From Metabacillus sp. KUDC1714 (GTDB lineage: Bacteria; Bacillota; Bacilli; Bacillales; Bacillaceae), in assembly GCF_014217835.1 (NCBI RefSeq), contig NZ_CP055263.1, positions 3,041,501-3,105,500 of the forward strand: DNA of 64,000 nucleotides. Reading direction: 5' to 3'. Positions 44,876 to 54,738 of this stretch are shown piece by piece; the first letter of the stretch is position 1; each line of letters starts with the position of its first letter. The notes under the pieces were generated by a model. That model saw only the letters and a program-made list of their open reading frames with translations. It did no database searches and was not told where the DNA came from. A program made the translations under genes and the position numbers.

Positions 44876-46213
44876 ATGAAAATGAAAAGTTTGTTATCTA
44901 TACTTTTGGGTTTATCAATGTGTTTCTTGTTGGTAGCCTGTAAAGGTGGAAACTCAACTTCTGGTGAAGCAACTGAATCAGAAGTAATAGGTGGAGACGT
45001 TGAAGATGCTACTGAATTAAAGTATTGGACTTTTGTTGAATTACACATGGAATTCTTTAAAGACGCAGTACCTCGTTGGAATGAACTTCATCCAGATAAA
45101 CCAATTAAACTTGTTGCTGAAACATTCCCTTACGATCAAATGCACAACAATTTATTATTAGCTTTACAATCTGGGAAGGGTGCACCTGACATTTCTGATA
45201 TTGAAGTAGGTCGTTTTCCAAACTTTTTACAAGGTGAACCACAACTGTTACCTATGAATGAATATGTTGAACCTGAAATGGATAATTTTATTGAATCTCG
45301 TCTTGATATTTATTCGAAGGATGGAAAATACTACGGAATGCCTACTCACGTTGGGGCAACTGTTATGTATTACAACAAAGAAATTATGGATCAAGCAGGT
45401 GTTGATATCGAGTCAATTAAAACATGGGATGACTATGTTGAAGCAGGTAAAAAAGTCGTTGCAAACACAGATGCTGTTATGACAACAGTACATACTGGTG
45501 ACGCAACAACTTTCCAACAAATGATTAGTCAGCAAGAGTCTGATTTATTTGATGCTGATGGTAACTTAACTGTAGATAGTGAAAAGAATGTAAATACCCT
45601 TTCTTTATTAAATGACATGCTTTATACACATAAAATTGCAGAGCTAACTCCAGGTGGGGAACCACATGCTGAAGAATTTTATGCTTTTATGAATGAAGGA
45701 AAAGCAGCTTCCATTTCTATGCCAATGTGGTATATGGGACGCTTCACAGACTACATGCCTGACTTAAAAGGTAAGATGGTTATTCGTCCAATGCCTGCAT
45801 GGGAAGAAGGCGGAGATCGTTCCGTTGGTATTGGTGGAACAGGTACAGTTGTTACAAACCAAACAGAGCATGCAGAACTTGCAAAAGAGTTCTTAGCATT
45901 TGCAAAACTTTCTAAGGAAGCAAATATTAAGCTATGGACAGTTTTAGGTTTTGATCCTCCACGTTGGGATGTTTGGGAAGATCCTGCTGTTCGTGAAGAT
46001 AACAAGTTCTATCAATACTTTGGTAACGACATCTTTGATACATTATTAGAAATTAAAGATGAAATTAATGGTATTAAAGTAACCGAACATTATCCAGATG
46101 TTTTAACGGAGTTAAATACCAACACATTAAATAATGTCCTAAGACAGAAATCACAATCACCTGAAGAAGCATTAAAACAAGCACAAGAAACTGTTGAGGC
46201 GAACATGCAATAA
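44876..46213 (+). CDS. araN: arabino-oligosaccharide-binding lipoprotein AraN
   Basis: A binding lipoprotein of 445 residues. Signal peptide MKMKSLLSILLGLSMCFLLV ends in the lipobox LVAC with Cys22. The mature part begins with a Gly/Ser/Glu linker, then ELKYWTFVELHMEFF. It is an extracytoplasmic sugar-binding protein of the family that feeds MalF/MalG-type permeases. In this operon the binding protein follows the permeases. TAGGGGG upstream. The 197-bp gap before it contains a second SD-like GGGAGGTG (44802-44809) not followed by a convincing gene. Confidence 0.87.
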   Translation: MKMKSLLSILLGLSMCFLLVACKGGNSTSGEATESEVIGGDVEDATELKYWTFVELHMEFFKDAVPRWNELHPDKPIKLVAETFPYDQMHNNLLLALQSGKGAPDISDIEVGRFPNFLQGEPQLLPMNEYVEPEMDNFIESRLDIYSKDGKYYGMPTHVGATVMYYNKEIMDQAGVDIESIKTWDDYVEAGKKVVANTDAVMTTVHTGDATTFQQMISQQESDLFDADGNLTVDSEKNVNTLSLLNDMLYTHKIAELTPGGEPHAEEFYAFMNEGKAASISMPMWYMGRFTDYMPDLKGKMVIRPMPAWEEGGDRSVGIGGTGTVVTNQTEHAELAKEFLAFAKLSKEANIKLWTVLGFDPPRWDVWEDPAVREDNKFYQYFGNDIFDTLLEIKDEINGIKVTEHYPDVLTELNTNTLNNVLRQKSQSPEEALKQAQETVEANMQ

Positions 46214-46237
46214 TACGTAAATGAAAAAGTATTGAAT

Positions 46238-46272
46238 AAGGGTCTGGATGCAAGTAATCTGACCCTTTTCTC
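46238..46272 (+). terminator. hairpin with weak terminator character between araN and abfA
   Basis: AAGGGTCTGGAT and ATCTGACCCTT arms with a short loop, then TTCTCTC. It probably lowers transcription of abfA or protects the transporter mRNA. Confidence 0.6.
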
Positions 46273-46290
46273 TCAATAAAAATTGATTAA

Positions 46291-47829
<1,539 letters not shown>

Positions 47830-47840
47830 TCATAAAGTTG

Positions 47841-47886
47841 AACCATATCTTTAAAAGCTCCTTTTAAAGATATGGTTCATTTTGTT
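47841..47886 (+). terminator. operon-end hairpin
   Basis: AACCATATCTTTAAAAG and CTTTTAAAGATATGGTT form a perfect 17-bp stem with a 3-base loop, followed by CATTTTGTTT. It ends the arabinose operon. Confidence 0.8.
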
Positions 47887-48062
47887 TGCAAAATAAACAT
47901 GAAATCTTGGTGTGTAAAAGAAATATTTCACCAGTATTAATTACCTTAACCTTCGGACATAAAGAAACTAAATGAACACTTGATATAAATTTGCAGGGGA
48001 TCTTAAGTACTACGTTGTAATGATTACATTAATGGTGCTTTGTTGTTTTTGTATAAAATGCA

Positions 48063-48405
48063 GGCTATACATTAAAAGGATTAAACTACTCTTATCTCGC
48101 CTTTGAGGTAGGGAACAATGCGCTACAAAAAGCGGTAGAAGGGATGAGAGCTCTTAATGTGGCTGGCTTCAATGTATCAATGCCAAACAAAATAGAAGTT
48201 ATTAAATATGTGGATGAACTAGATGATAGTGCTAAATATACAGGTGCAGTTAATACCGTTGTCATAAAGGTGGTAAATTAATTGGATATAACACAGATGG
48301 AAAAGGATATGTGAAAAACCTTAATGCTCATGGAGTAGATTTGAAAGGAAAAAAAGTCACATTAGTTGGTTCAGGTGGTGCTGCGACATCAATTACGATC
48401 GTTTG
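48063..48405 (+). pseudogene. decayed shikimate/quinate dehydrogenase gene (aroE/ydiB-like)
   Basis: The frames encode LNYSYLAFEV, then GFNVSMPNKIEVIKYVDELD and GAVNTVV, then after a frameshift [15 protein letters not shown] and [13 protein letters not shown]. These are the substrate-binding and Rossmann motifs of AroE-type dehydrogenases. The start, the frame around 48270 and the C-terminal half are missing, so it is dead. It is unrelated to the arabinose operon before it. Confidence 0.75.
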
Positions 48406-48537
48406 ATTCAAGTAAAGTTGCTTGGGTTTTTGATCAGAATGCACCTAAATATCTTGGTGTGGATTGGTCATTGTTATGGGGAGTGTGAAAGGGTGAAGTT
48501 TCTTTAAAATTATTTATACTTCATTCTCATGAGAGTT
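48406..48537 (+). pseudogene. unrecognised coding remnant
   Basis: Directly after the aroE remnant a frame reads [20 protein letters not shown] and DWSLLWGV, then TGA, then KGEVSLKLFILHSHES and TAA. Codon character is good but there is no start and one internal stop. It joins the aroE remnant at a different frame, so two gene fragments were fused by deletion. Family not recognised. Confidence 0.35.
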
Positions 48538-48629
48538 AAACCCTATCAGAACTATTTAAGTCCACCAATGCTTTTACTTTAAAATAAAACAGAGGGGGAG
48601 GAAACTCACCATTAATTATCTAATCTCAA

Positions 48630-48720
48630 CTTCTTGTAAAATATCTATTATCCAAACTAAGTCTTTATTAGTGAAAACGCCTAAACCTTTAGTATTAAAG
48701 GGTTTGAGGTGTTTTTTTGT
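48630..48720. repeat. 90-bp repeat family, copy 2
   Basis: CTTCTTGTAAAATATCTATT begins the copy, which ends in AACGCCTAAACC...GGGTTTGAGGTGTTTTTTT, a hairpin with T-run. It aligns with copy 3 (51940-52030) from end to end and with copy 1 (11135-11220). Copies 2 and 3 bracket the toxin-immunity genes. Confidence 0.7.
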
Positions 48721-48729
48721 TATCACTTA

Positions 48730-48852
48730 AATCACAATAAGGAAAATTATCCTAACTACCTCTTAACTGGACATAAAGATTGCCATTACAGTTTGGATCT
48801 AGTAAATGTCTTTATTCAGCAAAATGGCCAGATTGTAGAACAACATACATAG
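48730..48852 (+). pseudogene. tail of an unrecognised gene
   Basis: An open frame without a start encodes ENYPNYLLTGHKDCHYSLDL then VNVFIQQNGQIVEQHT and stops at 48850-48852. It may be the last third of a small protein. It lies inside the repeat-bracketed segment before the toxin gene and might be a displaced cassette. The rest of 48853-49181 shows nothing recognisable. Confidence 0.3.
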
Positions 48853-49181
48853 AAAATGATCAAACTTTTTTTCTCTTTTATCAAGGTTTATAGAGTTAAT
48901 TTAATCAAACTTTATTAAAAGGCTACATCACAACCAAGGTATCAATCAAAAACCTATATTTACAATTCAATTGCGTAATCAAACATTATTACTTTATGTC
49001 CCCTTTTCTTTGATATTGACATAGGAATAACGATACTACCGTTAAGAATATTTGTAAAATTCGACCTATTCCAATTATTGGTGAATGGGGGTATAGTATG
49101 AAATTGGAAGCAGCGGTTATCATCAAAAATTTTATTTAAATCATGCAGGAATGAAAAAATACTGCATCGGAGTTGAGCAAT

Positions 49182-51401
49182 ATGACGAGTCAGGTTGAAA
49201 AATTTAAAGTGAGTTTAAGGAAGAAGCTCGAGTCTATCTTTCACTTTTGGAATGGATTTATTCAGAACCATCCATTTATTTTACGGGTCTTTACAATTTT
49301 TTCTTGGATATCGCTATTTGCCTTCGTACTAAGCTTAATTTTTATGGAAGACTCCAGAAAAATGTTCGTCCAGTTTTTGTGGTCATTTTACGTTATTTTG
49401 CAATTTTGGTTGTTATGTCGAAGTAAAACTTTAACTTGGAAGAAGTACACCTATTTCTTTTTGGCGGGGGCATGGTTAATCGTACCGTTGAATTCTCTTA
49501 TCGTCAGTTTCATTACTGCTATTTTCGGCGGGAGGGAACAAGATATATGGAGTCAAGCATTTTTAACCCCGATTGCTGAAGAGGTGTTAAAACTGATCCC
49601 CATTGGAGTTTATCTGTTTTTGTCACGACGTGCTTCCACATTGAGTTTAAGCGATTATGCGCTTATTGGAGCGGCAACGGGAGCTGGTTTTCAATTTTTA
49701 GAGGAAACCACTCGTCGATTTATTTCTGGAGGTATTTTTGATTATGGTGTGACACTATTTGGAGGGAAAGTGCTTCATTGGGATTTATTCACACTATTTC
49801 CAGGCTATTTTGAGGAGGGCTTTTTGCCTGATAAAATGTCTGCAGGACATTCGTTGCTAACCGCGATGGTAACGTTAGGAATCGGGTTAGCAGTGCGATA
49901 TAAAAGTAAATTAAAACGGTATACATTTATTTTTCCTGTTATCCTTTTGGTTTGGGCCATTTTTGATCACGCAATATGGAATGCTAGTTACAATGCTCCG
50001 GATTGGTTAACCGGAATTCATGATTTATTAGGAAGTGGATATGCGGCAAAACCGGTATTTTTAATGATGCTCGGTGCTGCGTTACTCATCGATTATTGGG
50101 AATTGAACCGAGTAAGAGCGAAGATTCCTATGCTAGATGGGGAAACCCTGATCAATCCTGTTACTGAAATGTGGAATTTATTCAGATGTGTTTTTGAAGA
50201 CAGACAGCGTTTTGGATACATGCTACTTTTTTATCGAGAACGGAGAGAACTAGGATTTACCTTGTTACACGGTAAAACAGAGGCAAGGGAACTTTTATCA
50301 GGCATAGAAATAAATATTCAGAAGTACTACAAAGCTTTAATTATTGTCTTATTAGCATTAGTCTCAGTTATGTTTCTAACTGATTGGGGAGTCACTGCCA
50401 ATGGCTCCGAGGCTTGTATTGCCTGTTTATTTGATAGTCTGCAAAACTGGTGGAACGGTTTGTCAGGTTTGGAAAAAACTTTGATTGTCCTTGGAGCATT
50501 TGCTTTAACGTTCCCGTTATTAGGATTCTGGTCGGCAATAGGTGCCGTATCGACTGGAATCGGAATTGCAGCAGGCGGAAGTCAGATTGCAGACATTATC
50601 CGCAATCCTAAAAAATACCTTACGCCAGAAACGGCTCTTGCACTGGGAATTGGTGCACTGTTAAGTCGAATTCCTTTTGGGAAAGCCCTTGTAAAACTAG
50701 GTGACTCGGTTTCATCGAAACTAAAACCTTATTTAAAAAAGATCTTTGAATCGTTCACAGGAAAGAAAAGTAAAAGTAACAATAATCATGACCATGACCA
50801 GAATTCCTCTAGTAAAAAAGCTCACCAGGAAGAAGATCCAGAGAAAAAGAACGATAGAAGTGAAGATGACTCTGAAGAAAATAAGGAAACGAATAAGAAC
50901 GATAATAGTGAAGATGATTCTAAAGAAACTAAGGAAGCGAATAAAAATATTACTTTTAAACCAGGATATGATAAACATTTAGTAGAAGTAGTAGATATTG
51001 TTAGGAAAAAAGGTAAGGGCGTAGTTGGAGGACATAATCTCAATAATTTCGAAAAGGCATTTAAAGCGAAAGGCTGGGATTTAGAGGAGTGTATTATTTC
51101 AAAAAGAAAGCACCCTTCCATCGAGGGAGTGTATGAAATAGAATATGGCTTACCTAAACTAGACATGGAAGGAAAGCTAATACCTGGAGAGCTTAAGAAT
51201 GTTTCCCATCCAAAAACAGTTTACGACCCCAACATCATATCAGACGAACAGATACTAAAATGGGGAGAAGAAGCCATGAAAAATGGTAAGGTCGTTGGCG
51301 CTGGGAGAGAGATAACAGGTGTTTCCTCTAACGGACTCCAATTTAGAGGCTTTATTGATGAATCAGGAGAAATATCAAATTTCTTCCCTACCCTGGATTA
51401 A
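49182..51401 (+). CDS. PrsW-type intramembrane protease fused to a C-terminal EndoU-like RNase toxin
   Basis: A protein of 739 residues from ATG 49182 (GGAG at 49169-49172). Residues 35-305 are a multi-pass PrsW-type glutamic intramembrane protease: Glu133-Glu134 (AEEVLKLIP), Glu174-Glu175 (QFLEETTRR), His223 (SAGHSLLTA) and His263 (FDHAIWN). After a soluble segment come hydrophobic stretches at about 388-412 and 440-475 (GFWSAIGAVSTGIGIAAGG). A charged linker (about 525-590) contains a duplicated 16-residue unit. Residues 595-739 look like a bacterial EndoU nuclease: His618 in VVGGHN, His644 in KHPSIEGVYEIEY, KTVYDP, and the end GFIDESGEISNFFPTLD. EndoU toxins cut RNA. A CdiI-like immunity gene follows, so this is probably a polymorphic toxin whose protease may release or process it (inference). 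Confidence 0.72.
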   Translation: MTSQVEKFKVSLRKKLESIFHFWNGFIQNHPFILRVFTIFSWISLFAFVLSLIFMEDSRKMFVQFLWSFYVILQFWLLCRSKTLTWKKYTYFFLAGAWLIVPLNSLIVSFITAIFGGREQDIWSQAFLTPIAEEVLKLIPIGVYLFLSRRASTLSLSDYALIGAATGAGFQFLEETTRRFISGGIFDYGVTLFGGKVLHWDLFTLFPGYFEEGFLPDKMSAGHSLLTAMVTLGIGLAVRYKSKLKRYTFIFPVILLVWAIFDHAIWNASYNAPDWLTGIHDLLGSGYAAKPVFLMMLGAALLIDYWELNRVRAKIPMLDGETLINPVTEMWNLFRCVFEDRQRFGYMLLFYRERRELGFTLLHGKTEARELLSGIEINIQKYYKALIIVLLALVSVMFLTDWGVTANGSEACIACLFDSLQNWWNGLSGLEKTLIVLGAFALTFPLLGFWSAIGAVSTGIGIAAGGSQIADIIRNPKKYLTPETALALGIGALLSRIPFGKALVKLGDSVSSKLKPYLKKIFESFTGKKSKSNNNHDHDQNSSSKKAHQEEDPEKKNDRSEDDSEENKETNKNDNSEDDSKETKEANKNITFKPGYDKHLVEVVDIVRKKGKGVVGGHNLNNFEKAFKAKGWDLEECIISKRKHPSIEGVYEIEYGLPKLDMEGKLIPGELKNVSHPKTVYDPNIISDEQILKWGEEAMKNGKVVGAGREITGVSSNGLQFRGFIDESGEISNFFPTLD
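50849..50944 (+). repeat. 48-bp tandem duplication inside the toxin linker
   Basis: Two adjacent 48-bp units (50849-50896 and 50897-50944), both starting GAACGATA and ending GCGAATAA or ACGAATAA, differ at about six positions. They encode two acidic units of the form SEDDS(E/K)(E)..KE..NKN. The duplication lengthens the linker between the membrane part and the RNase domain. Confidence 0.8.
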
Positions 51402-51423
51402 TAATGAAGGAGTTGGAAGCATC

Positions 51424-51786
51424 GTGGAAGATATGCAGCGAAAATTGATAAGTTATTTCTATCACCATATGGGAGACGGTAAATTTTTACGAATCATAAG
51501 AAGTTATGCGAATGGTGAAGGATATGGTACTGAATATGCGAGGTTTGTGTTTGCTGACTATTATGAAGAGTGGGAAGAAGATTATTTTGGTAAAGAAGGT
51601 ATAGCCTATTACATTGATCGTCCTGCAGTAGAAGAAGACCAAGAGATTATTTTAGATTATCCGACATTCTATAAATATTTAAGAGAAGAATGTGTTCGTT
51701 ATCTTAAAGATTACCCCCAAGATAAATCAGAAGTAGAAGAACAATTAGAAAGGATTAAAGAAAGATTTAATATACAAGAATTTTGA
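51424..51786 (+). CDS. immunity protein to the EndoU toxin (CdiI-like)
   Basis: A small acidic protein of 120 residues. GTG 51424 is the best start, with AAGGAG at 51407-51412, 11 bp upstream; ATG 51433 is possible, and the longer frame from 51319 overlaps the toxin gene. The sequence is rich in Glu, Asp and Tyr (YANGEGYGTEYARFVFADYY, then EEWEEDYFGKEG) and resembles ribonuclease-toxin immunity proteins of the CdiI type found with EndoU domains. It begins 22 bp after the toxin stop, the standard toxin-immunity order. It should bind and block the RNase domain in the cytoplasm. The family call is from memory of the motif, so moderately sure. Confidence 0.68.
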   Translation: MEDMQRKLISYFYHHMGDGKFLRIIRSYANGEGYGTEYARFVFADYYEEWEEDYFGKEGIAYYIDRPAVEEDQEIILDYPTFYKYLREECVRYLKDYPQDKSEVEEQLERIKERFNIQEF

Positions 51787-51939
51787 TTAGCTTTTATGCT
51801 TTTCAAGGTTTTTAATATGCTTAATCAATGCATCTATAGACGCATACTTAATATGTATTCTCTTTATTTTTAAGGATTTTTATAAATTAGGTCTTGATAA
51901 ATCTTATGGATGTGGGCCTTTTCGCCTTATCCTTAGATA

Positions 51940-52030
51940 CTTCGTGTAAAATATCAATTAACACAATTAAATTTGAGTAGTTAAAACGTCTTAAATCCTT
52001 GATAGTACGGGAGTTGAGGCGTTTTTTATT
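51940..52030. repeat. 90-bp repeat family, copy 3
   Basis: CTTCGTGTAAAATATCAATT begins the copy, which ends in AACGTCTTAAATCC...GGGAGTTGAGGCGTTTTTT. Alignment with copy 2 is continuous over 90 bases. The terminal hairpin would also terminate the toxin-immunity transcript. Confidence 0.7.
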
Positions 52031-52219
52031 ATATCAGGAGCTAACGTAAGTGTTATTAACACACATTTTGATAGATGAGTGACAAATTTGAGGATAGCTC
52101 CACGGGTGCTTACGTTCTACCCTGGCTACGGTTATCATTTATCGATATAAAAAAGGTCAACCAGAAATATCTGGCATCATATAAAATTAACGGTGGATTT
52201 ACTACAATATGGAGTAAGT

Positions 52220-52241
52220 CAGTTACTTATTCAAGTAACTG
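52220..52241. repeat. perfect small hairpin
   Basis: CAGTTACTT, ATTC, AAGTAACTG: 9-bp perfect stem, no T-run. It stands in the 609-bp gap (51787-52395), which besides repeat copy 3 holds no gene that I can see. Confidence 0.4.
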
Positions 52242-52395
52242 AGTTAAAGGACAGGATTTTTAACATTATAGATTAGTTAAATTTCGTTAGGTCGGAAGCA
52301 CTTATCTGCTTACTTCCATTGACTATCAATGTATTAAATGCTTATTATTACTACAAGAGTTTAAGTTTATTATCTTAAAAGAGGGGGTTGGACTA

Positions 52396-53214
52396 ATGAA
52401 CGTGATATTTAATGTTTCAAACCACTTAATTGATAATACAGAATCACTTGCTGAAGAAATCGTTGATGGTGTTTTGTATAGTATGAAATTAGAAATCCCT
52501 CTGTGGGAAAAAGAACAAGCAATAGAAATGTATATTGAATTTATAAACTTTTTAGGCGATTCCCTTATTATCGAGGAAGAGAAAATACCTGAAACTCTCG
52601 TTGAATGGAGTAAGAATAACGCAGCTAGACAGGTATCTCCCAAAGGGAAAATTTCAGAAATATTGGTTCGTTACCCACCAACAAGGGAAATTTTTACTGA
52701 CATAATGACGAAAATTAGCATAGATTTTGGGCTTACATTAGAAGATTATGCTTTCATTATTAAAAGGATAAATAATATGTTGGACATAAGCCTCAATGAA
52801 ACGGTTTTTGCCTTCGAACGCCTATCCGATGAATATAAAGAGGAGACGCAAAGAGAACTGGCTGAACTGTCAGCACCTATTGTATTAATTAAAGAAGGTA
52901 TTGCCGTTCTCCCTCTGATTGGTATTATCGATTCATATAGGGCAAATCACATTATGGAAAAAATCGTACCAAAAATTGCTGAACTTCAGATTAGATATGT
53001 TATTGCCGACTTCTCAGGCATATTTTTAATTAATTCAGATATAGCGCGGCATCTACATCAAATAGGACAAATGCTTAATTTGTTAGGGATACAAACCTTG
53101 ACAACAGGTCTACGTCCTGATTTAGCAAAAACAATTGTAAATAGTGGAATTAATTTGTCCGAAATTACTACTTTCGCAAACGTTAAGCAAGCATTAGAAA
53201 GCCTCAATCAATAA
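52396..53214 (+). CDS. RsbR paralogue (stressosome protein with STAS domain)
   Basis: A protein of 272 residues. The N-terminal half is a helical, non-heme-globin-like sensor as in RsbR/RsbRD proteins. The C-terminal half (about 155-272) is a STAS domain (LPLIGIIDSYRANHIMEKI, VIADFSGIFLINSDIARHLH, TTGLRPDLAKTIV). RsbR proteins form the stressosome with RsbS and control RsbT and then sigma-B. Of the two phosphorylation sites, the one in TGLRP (about Thr237) is kept. The first, normally Thr in (V/I)DT, is Ser214 here (INSDIA). AGAGGGGGTTGG precedes the ATG. It is a single gene; the other sigma-B genes are not in the window. Confidence 0.85.
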   Translation: MNVIFNVSNHLIDNTESLAEEIVDGVLYSMKLEIPLWEKEQAIEMYIEFINFLGDSLIIEEEKIPETLVEWSKNNAARQVSPKGKISEILVRYPPTREIFTDIMTKISIDFGLTLEDYAFIIKRINNMLDISLNETVFAFERLSDEYKEETQRELAELSAPIVLIKEGIAVLPLIGIIDSYRANHIMEKIVPKIAELQIRYVIADFSGIFLINSDIARHLHQIGQMLNLLGIQTLTTGLRPDLAKTIVNSGINLSEITTFANVKQALESLNQ

Positions 53215-53344
53215 TAAGTAATACATAGCTTAGGATAATCCTTAAATCTGTTCACTTGCAGTCTGCAATCTCCAGCGTTAATTAAAACTAAAGTCTGATA
53301 GTTTGTTAAAAAAGTTCGATAGTTTATAAAAAAGATTGATTAAG

Positions 53345-53375
53345 ATTCCTGTTTTAAAATACAGGAATTTTTTAA
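53345..53375 (+). terminator. intrinsic terminator
   Basis: ATTCCTGT and ACAGGAAT arms with an 8-base loop, then TTTTTTAA, 130 bp after the RsbR-like gene. The rest of 53376-53603 has no recognised feature. Confidence 0.75.
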
Positions 53376-53603
53376 TATTCTATATTGAGAAACAAATACT
53401 AAAGGTTGGAACAGACTTAGTAAATTGTAAGATATTTTCGAGGAGAAGGTAAATTTTTCGGCAGGTTGAAGAAAAGAGGATGCAGTACAATACCGTATCC
53501 TCTAATAATTTCTATACACTGTCAGTGGTATACTAACAGATATTAATATATTCCTTGTTTGATAGGATTTATATCTCATAGGTAACAAAAATAGAATCTA
53601 CCT

Positions 53604-53850
53604 AGATACAGATTTAATTGAAAGAATTGATATCCCTCCGATTATCGAGAAAACAAATGACATTATAAAAATTGATGAAAATCCTATTGCTGAAATCATA
53701 AATGCAGCAATTACTGGGGCAAGAGCTTGAGTTACTGTATTTTCCCAAATTGTAAATTCCTAAGAAAAATCCAACGCGATCCTTATCAGGAATAACTTTC
53801 AAATTTAAAAGGTTATCCAAAGAATTCCATATTCCCATTCCAAAACCAGC
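53604..53850 (-). pseudogene. C-terminal remnant of an MFS transporter
   Basis: On the minus strand the region reads GMGIWNSLDNLLNLKVIPDK, DRVGFFLGIYNLG, and after a one-base shift TVTQALAPVIAAFMISAIGF followed by a last hydrophobic helix. These are the last helices of a sugar-type MFS carrier. The N-terminal three quarters are gone and the frame is broken. Confidence 0.65.
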
Positions 53851-53972
53851 CAAAAAAGCATGAATTTCGTAAAAAAACAAATACTTAGAAATATAAAAAG
53901 CTTGAATCTTCAAGCTTTTTAATTTTGTGAGCATATGAAAATAAATAATCAATTAGCTGAGATACTATTTTA

Positions 53973-54415
53973 ATATGTTAAGTCCTACTTTTAACTCGTC
54001 TATTGAGTGCAATACGCAAATAGTTATCATGATAGTCTGCCCGCTTAGAAAACGATCAGAATAAAAGACACGAATACCGTGACTTTTCAAATAAGCTTCC
54101 AACTTTAACGCATCGTAATTCCCTTCTATAGGAAGCAAACTATAAAAACTAAGAGGATTCCAACATTCTGTTTTATAGGAAAATAATCAGAATATATATC
54201 ATTCACAGTCAGTGCAAGCTATTCCTTTTGAGAAACAACTTCATGAGCCTTCCTTGACAAGATAAGCTCTGTGATCACCTCTGCGTCTAAAGAAGAGGTT
54301 TTTACATTGATGTTAAAAATATCCGTTGAAATTTCTCACGTAACGCATCCCCATAGACCATATAGGCGACTCTTAATCCTGAACAAATTGCCACAGATAT
54401 AAATGCTCTGTTCTG
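53973..54415 (-). pseudogene. C-terminal remnant of a MocR-type aminotransferase regulator
   Basis: Minus-strand pieces in two frames read SGLRVAYMVYGDALREKFQR, NINVKTSSLDAEVITELILS, FYSLLPIEGNYDALKLEAYL, KSHGIRVFYSDRFLSGQ and SIDELKVGLN. In order they are the second half of a class I aminotransferase domain of the MocR type. At least two frameshifts and the loss of the N-terminal half make it a pseudogene. It differs from the frameshifted MocR gene at 8372-9850. Confidence 0.65.
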
Positions 54416-54569
54416 AAAGTAAATTGAACATTGGCTGTTGGTAATCGGTGTTTCTTCATTTTTAATGTTAGATCTTCTTACATAAATATAGAATTCTATT
54501 TTTTCGTGGTTTATACTTCAAACATATTAACAATATTAAGAGCGTTATTTAAATCATTTTGAATAAAAT

Positions 54570-54705
54570 AGCTCTCTAGGGTTCCGTTTAAAGAGTACTC
54601 TTTAAAGTCTGGTCCGAGAGAGAGCGTACAGCTATACATAGTTGTATACACGGAGGGAAAAAAGCCCGGGAGATTTTTTAAAACAAAAAATCTCCCTGAC
54701 TTTTT
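54570..54705 (+). promoter_or_regulatory. guanidine-I (ykkC) riboswitch with terminator, upstream of the APC permease
   Basis: Hallmarks in order: CTAGGGTTCCG (54577-54587), CTGGTCCGAGAGAGAG, ACACGGAGGGA, and AAAGCCCGGGAGA (54661-54673). The terminator GGGAGATTTTTT...AAAAAATCTCCC with T-rich tail (to about 54715) uses the aptamer's 3' end, so guanidine binding should prevent termination and switch the permease on. The guanidine-degradation genes downstream confirm the ligand class. Confidence 0.93.
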
Positions 54706-54738
54706 TCCTTTTTTATTACATTTTAAAAAGGATGATGG

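Noticed and set aside
44801..44960. SD-like GGGAGGTG followed by an open frame overlapping the start of araN
   Set aside because: No proper start codon at the right spacing and it runs into the araN coding region in another frame.
52041..52115. Loose inverted repeat AACGTAAG...CTTACGTT after repeat copy 3
   Set aside because: Short arms, long loop, no coding or mobile-element context to support a function.
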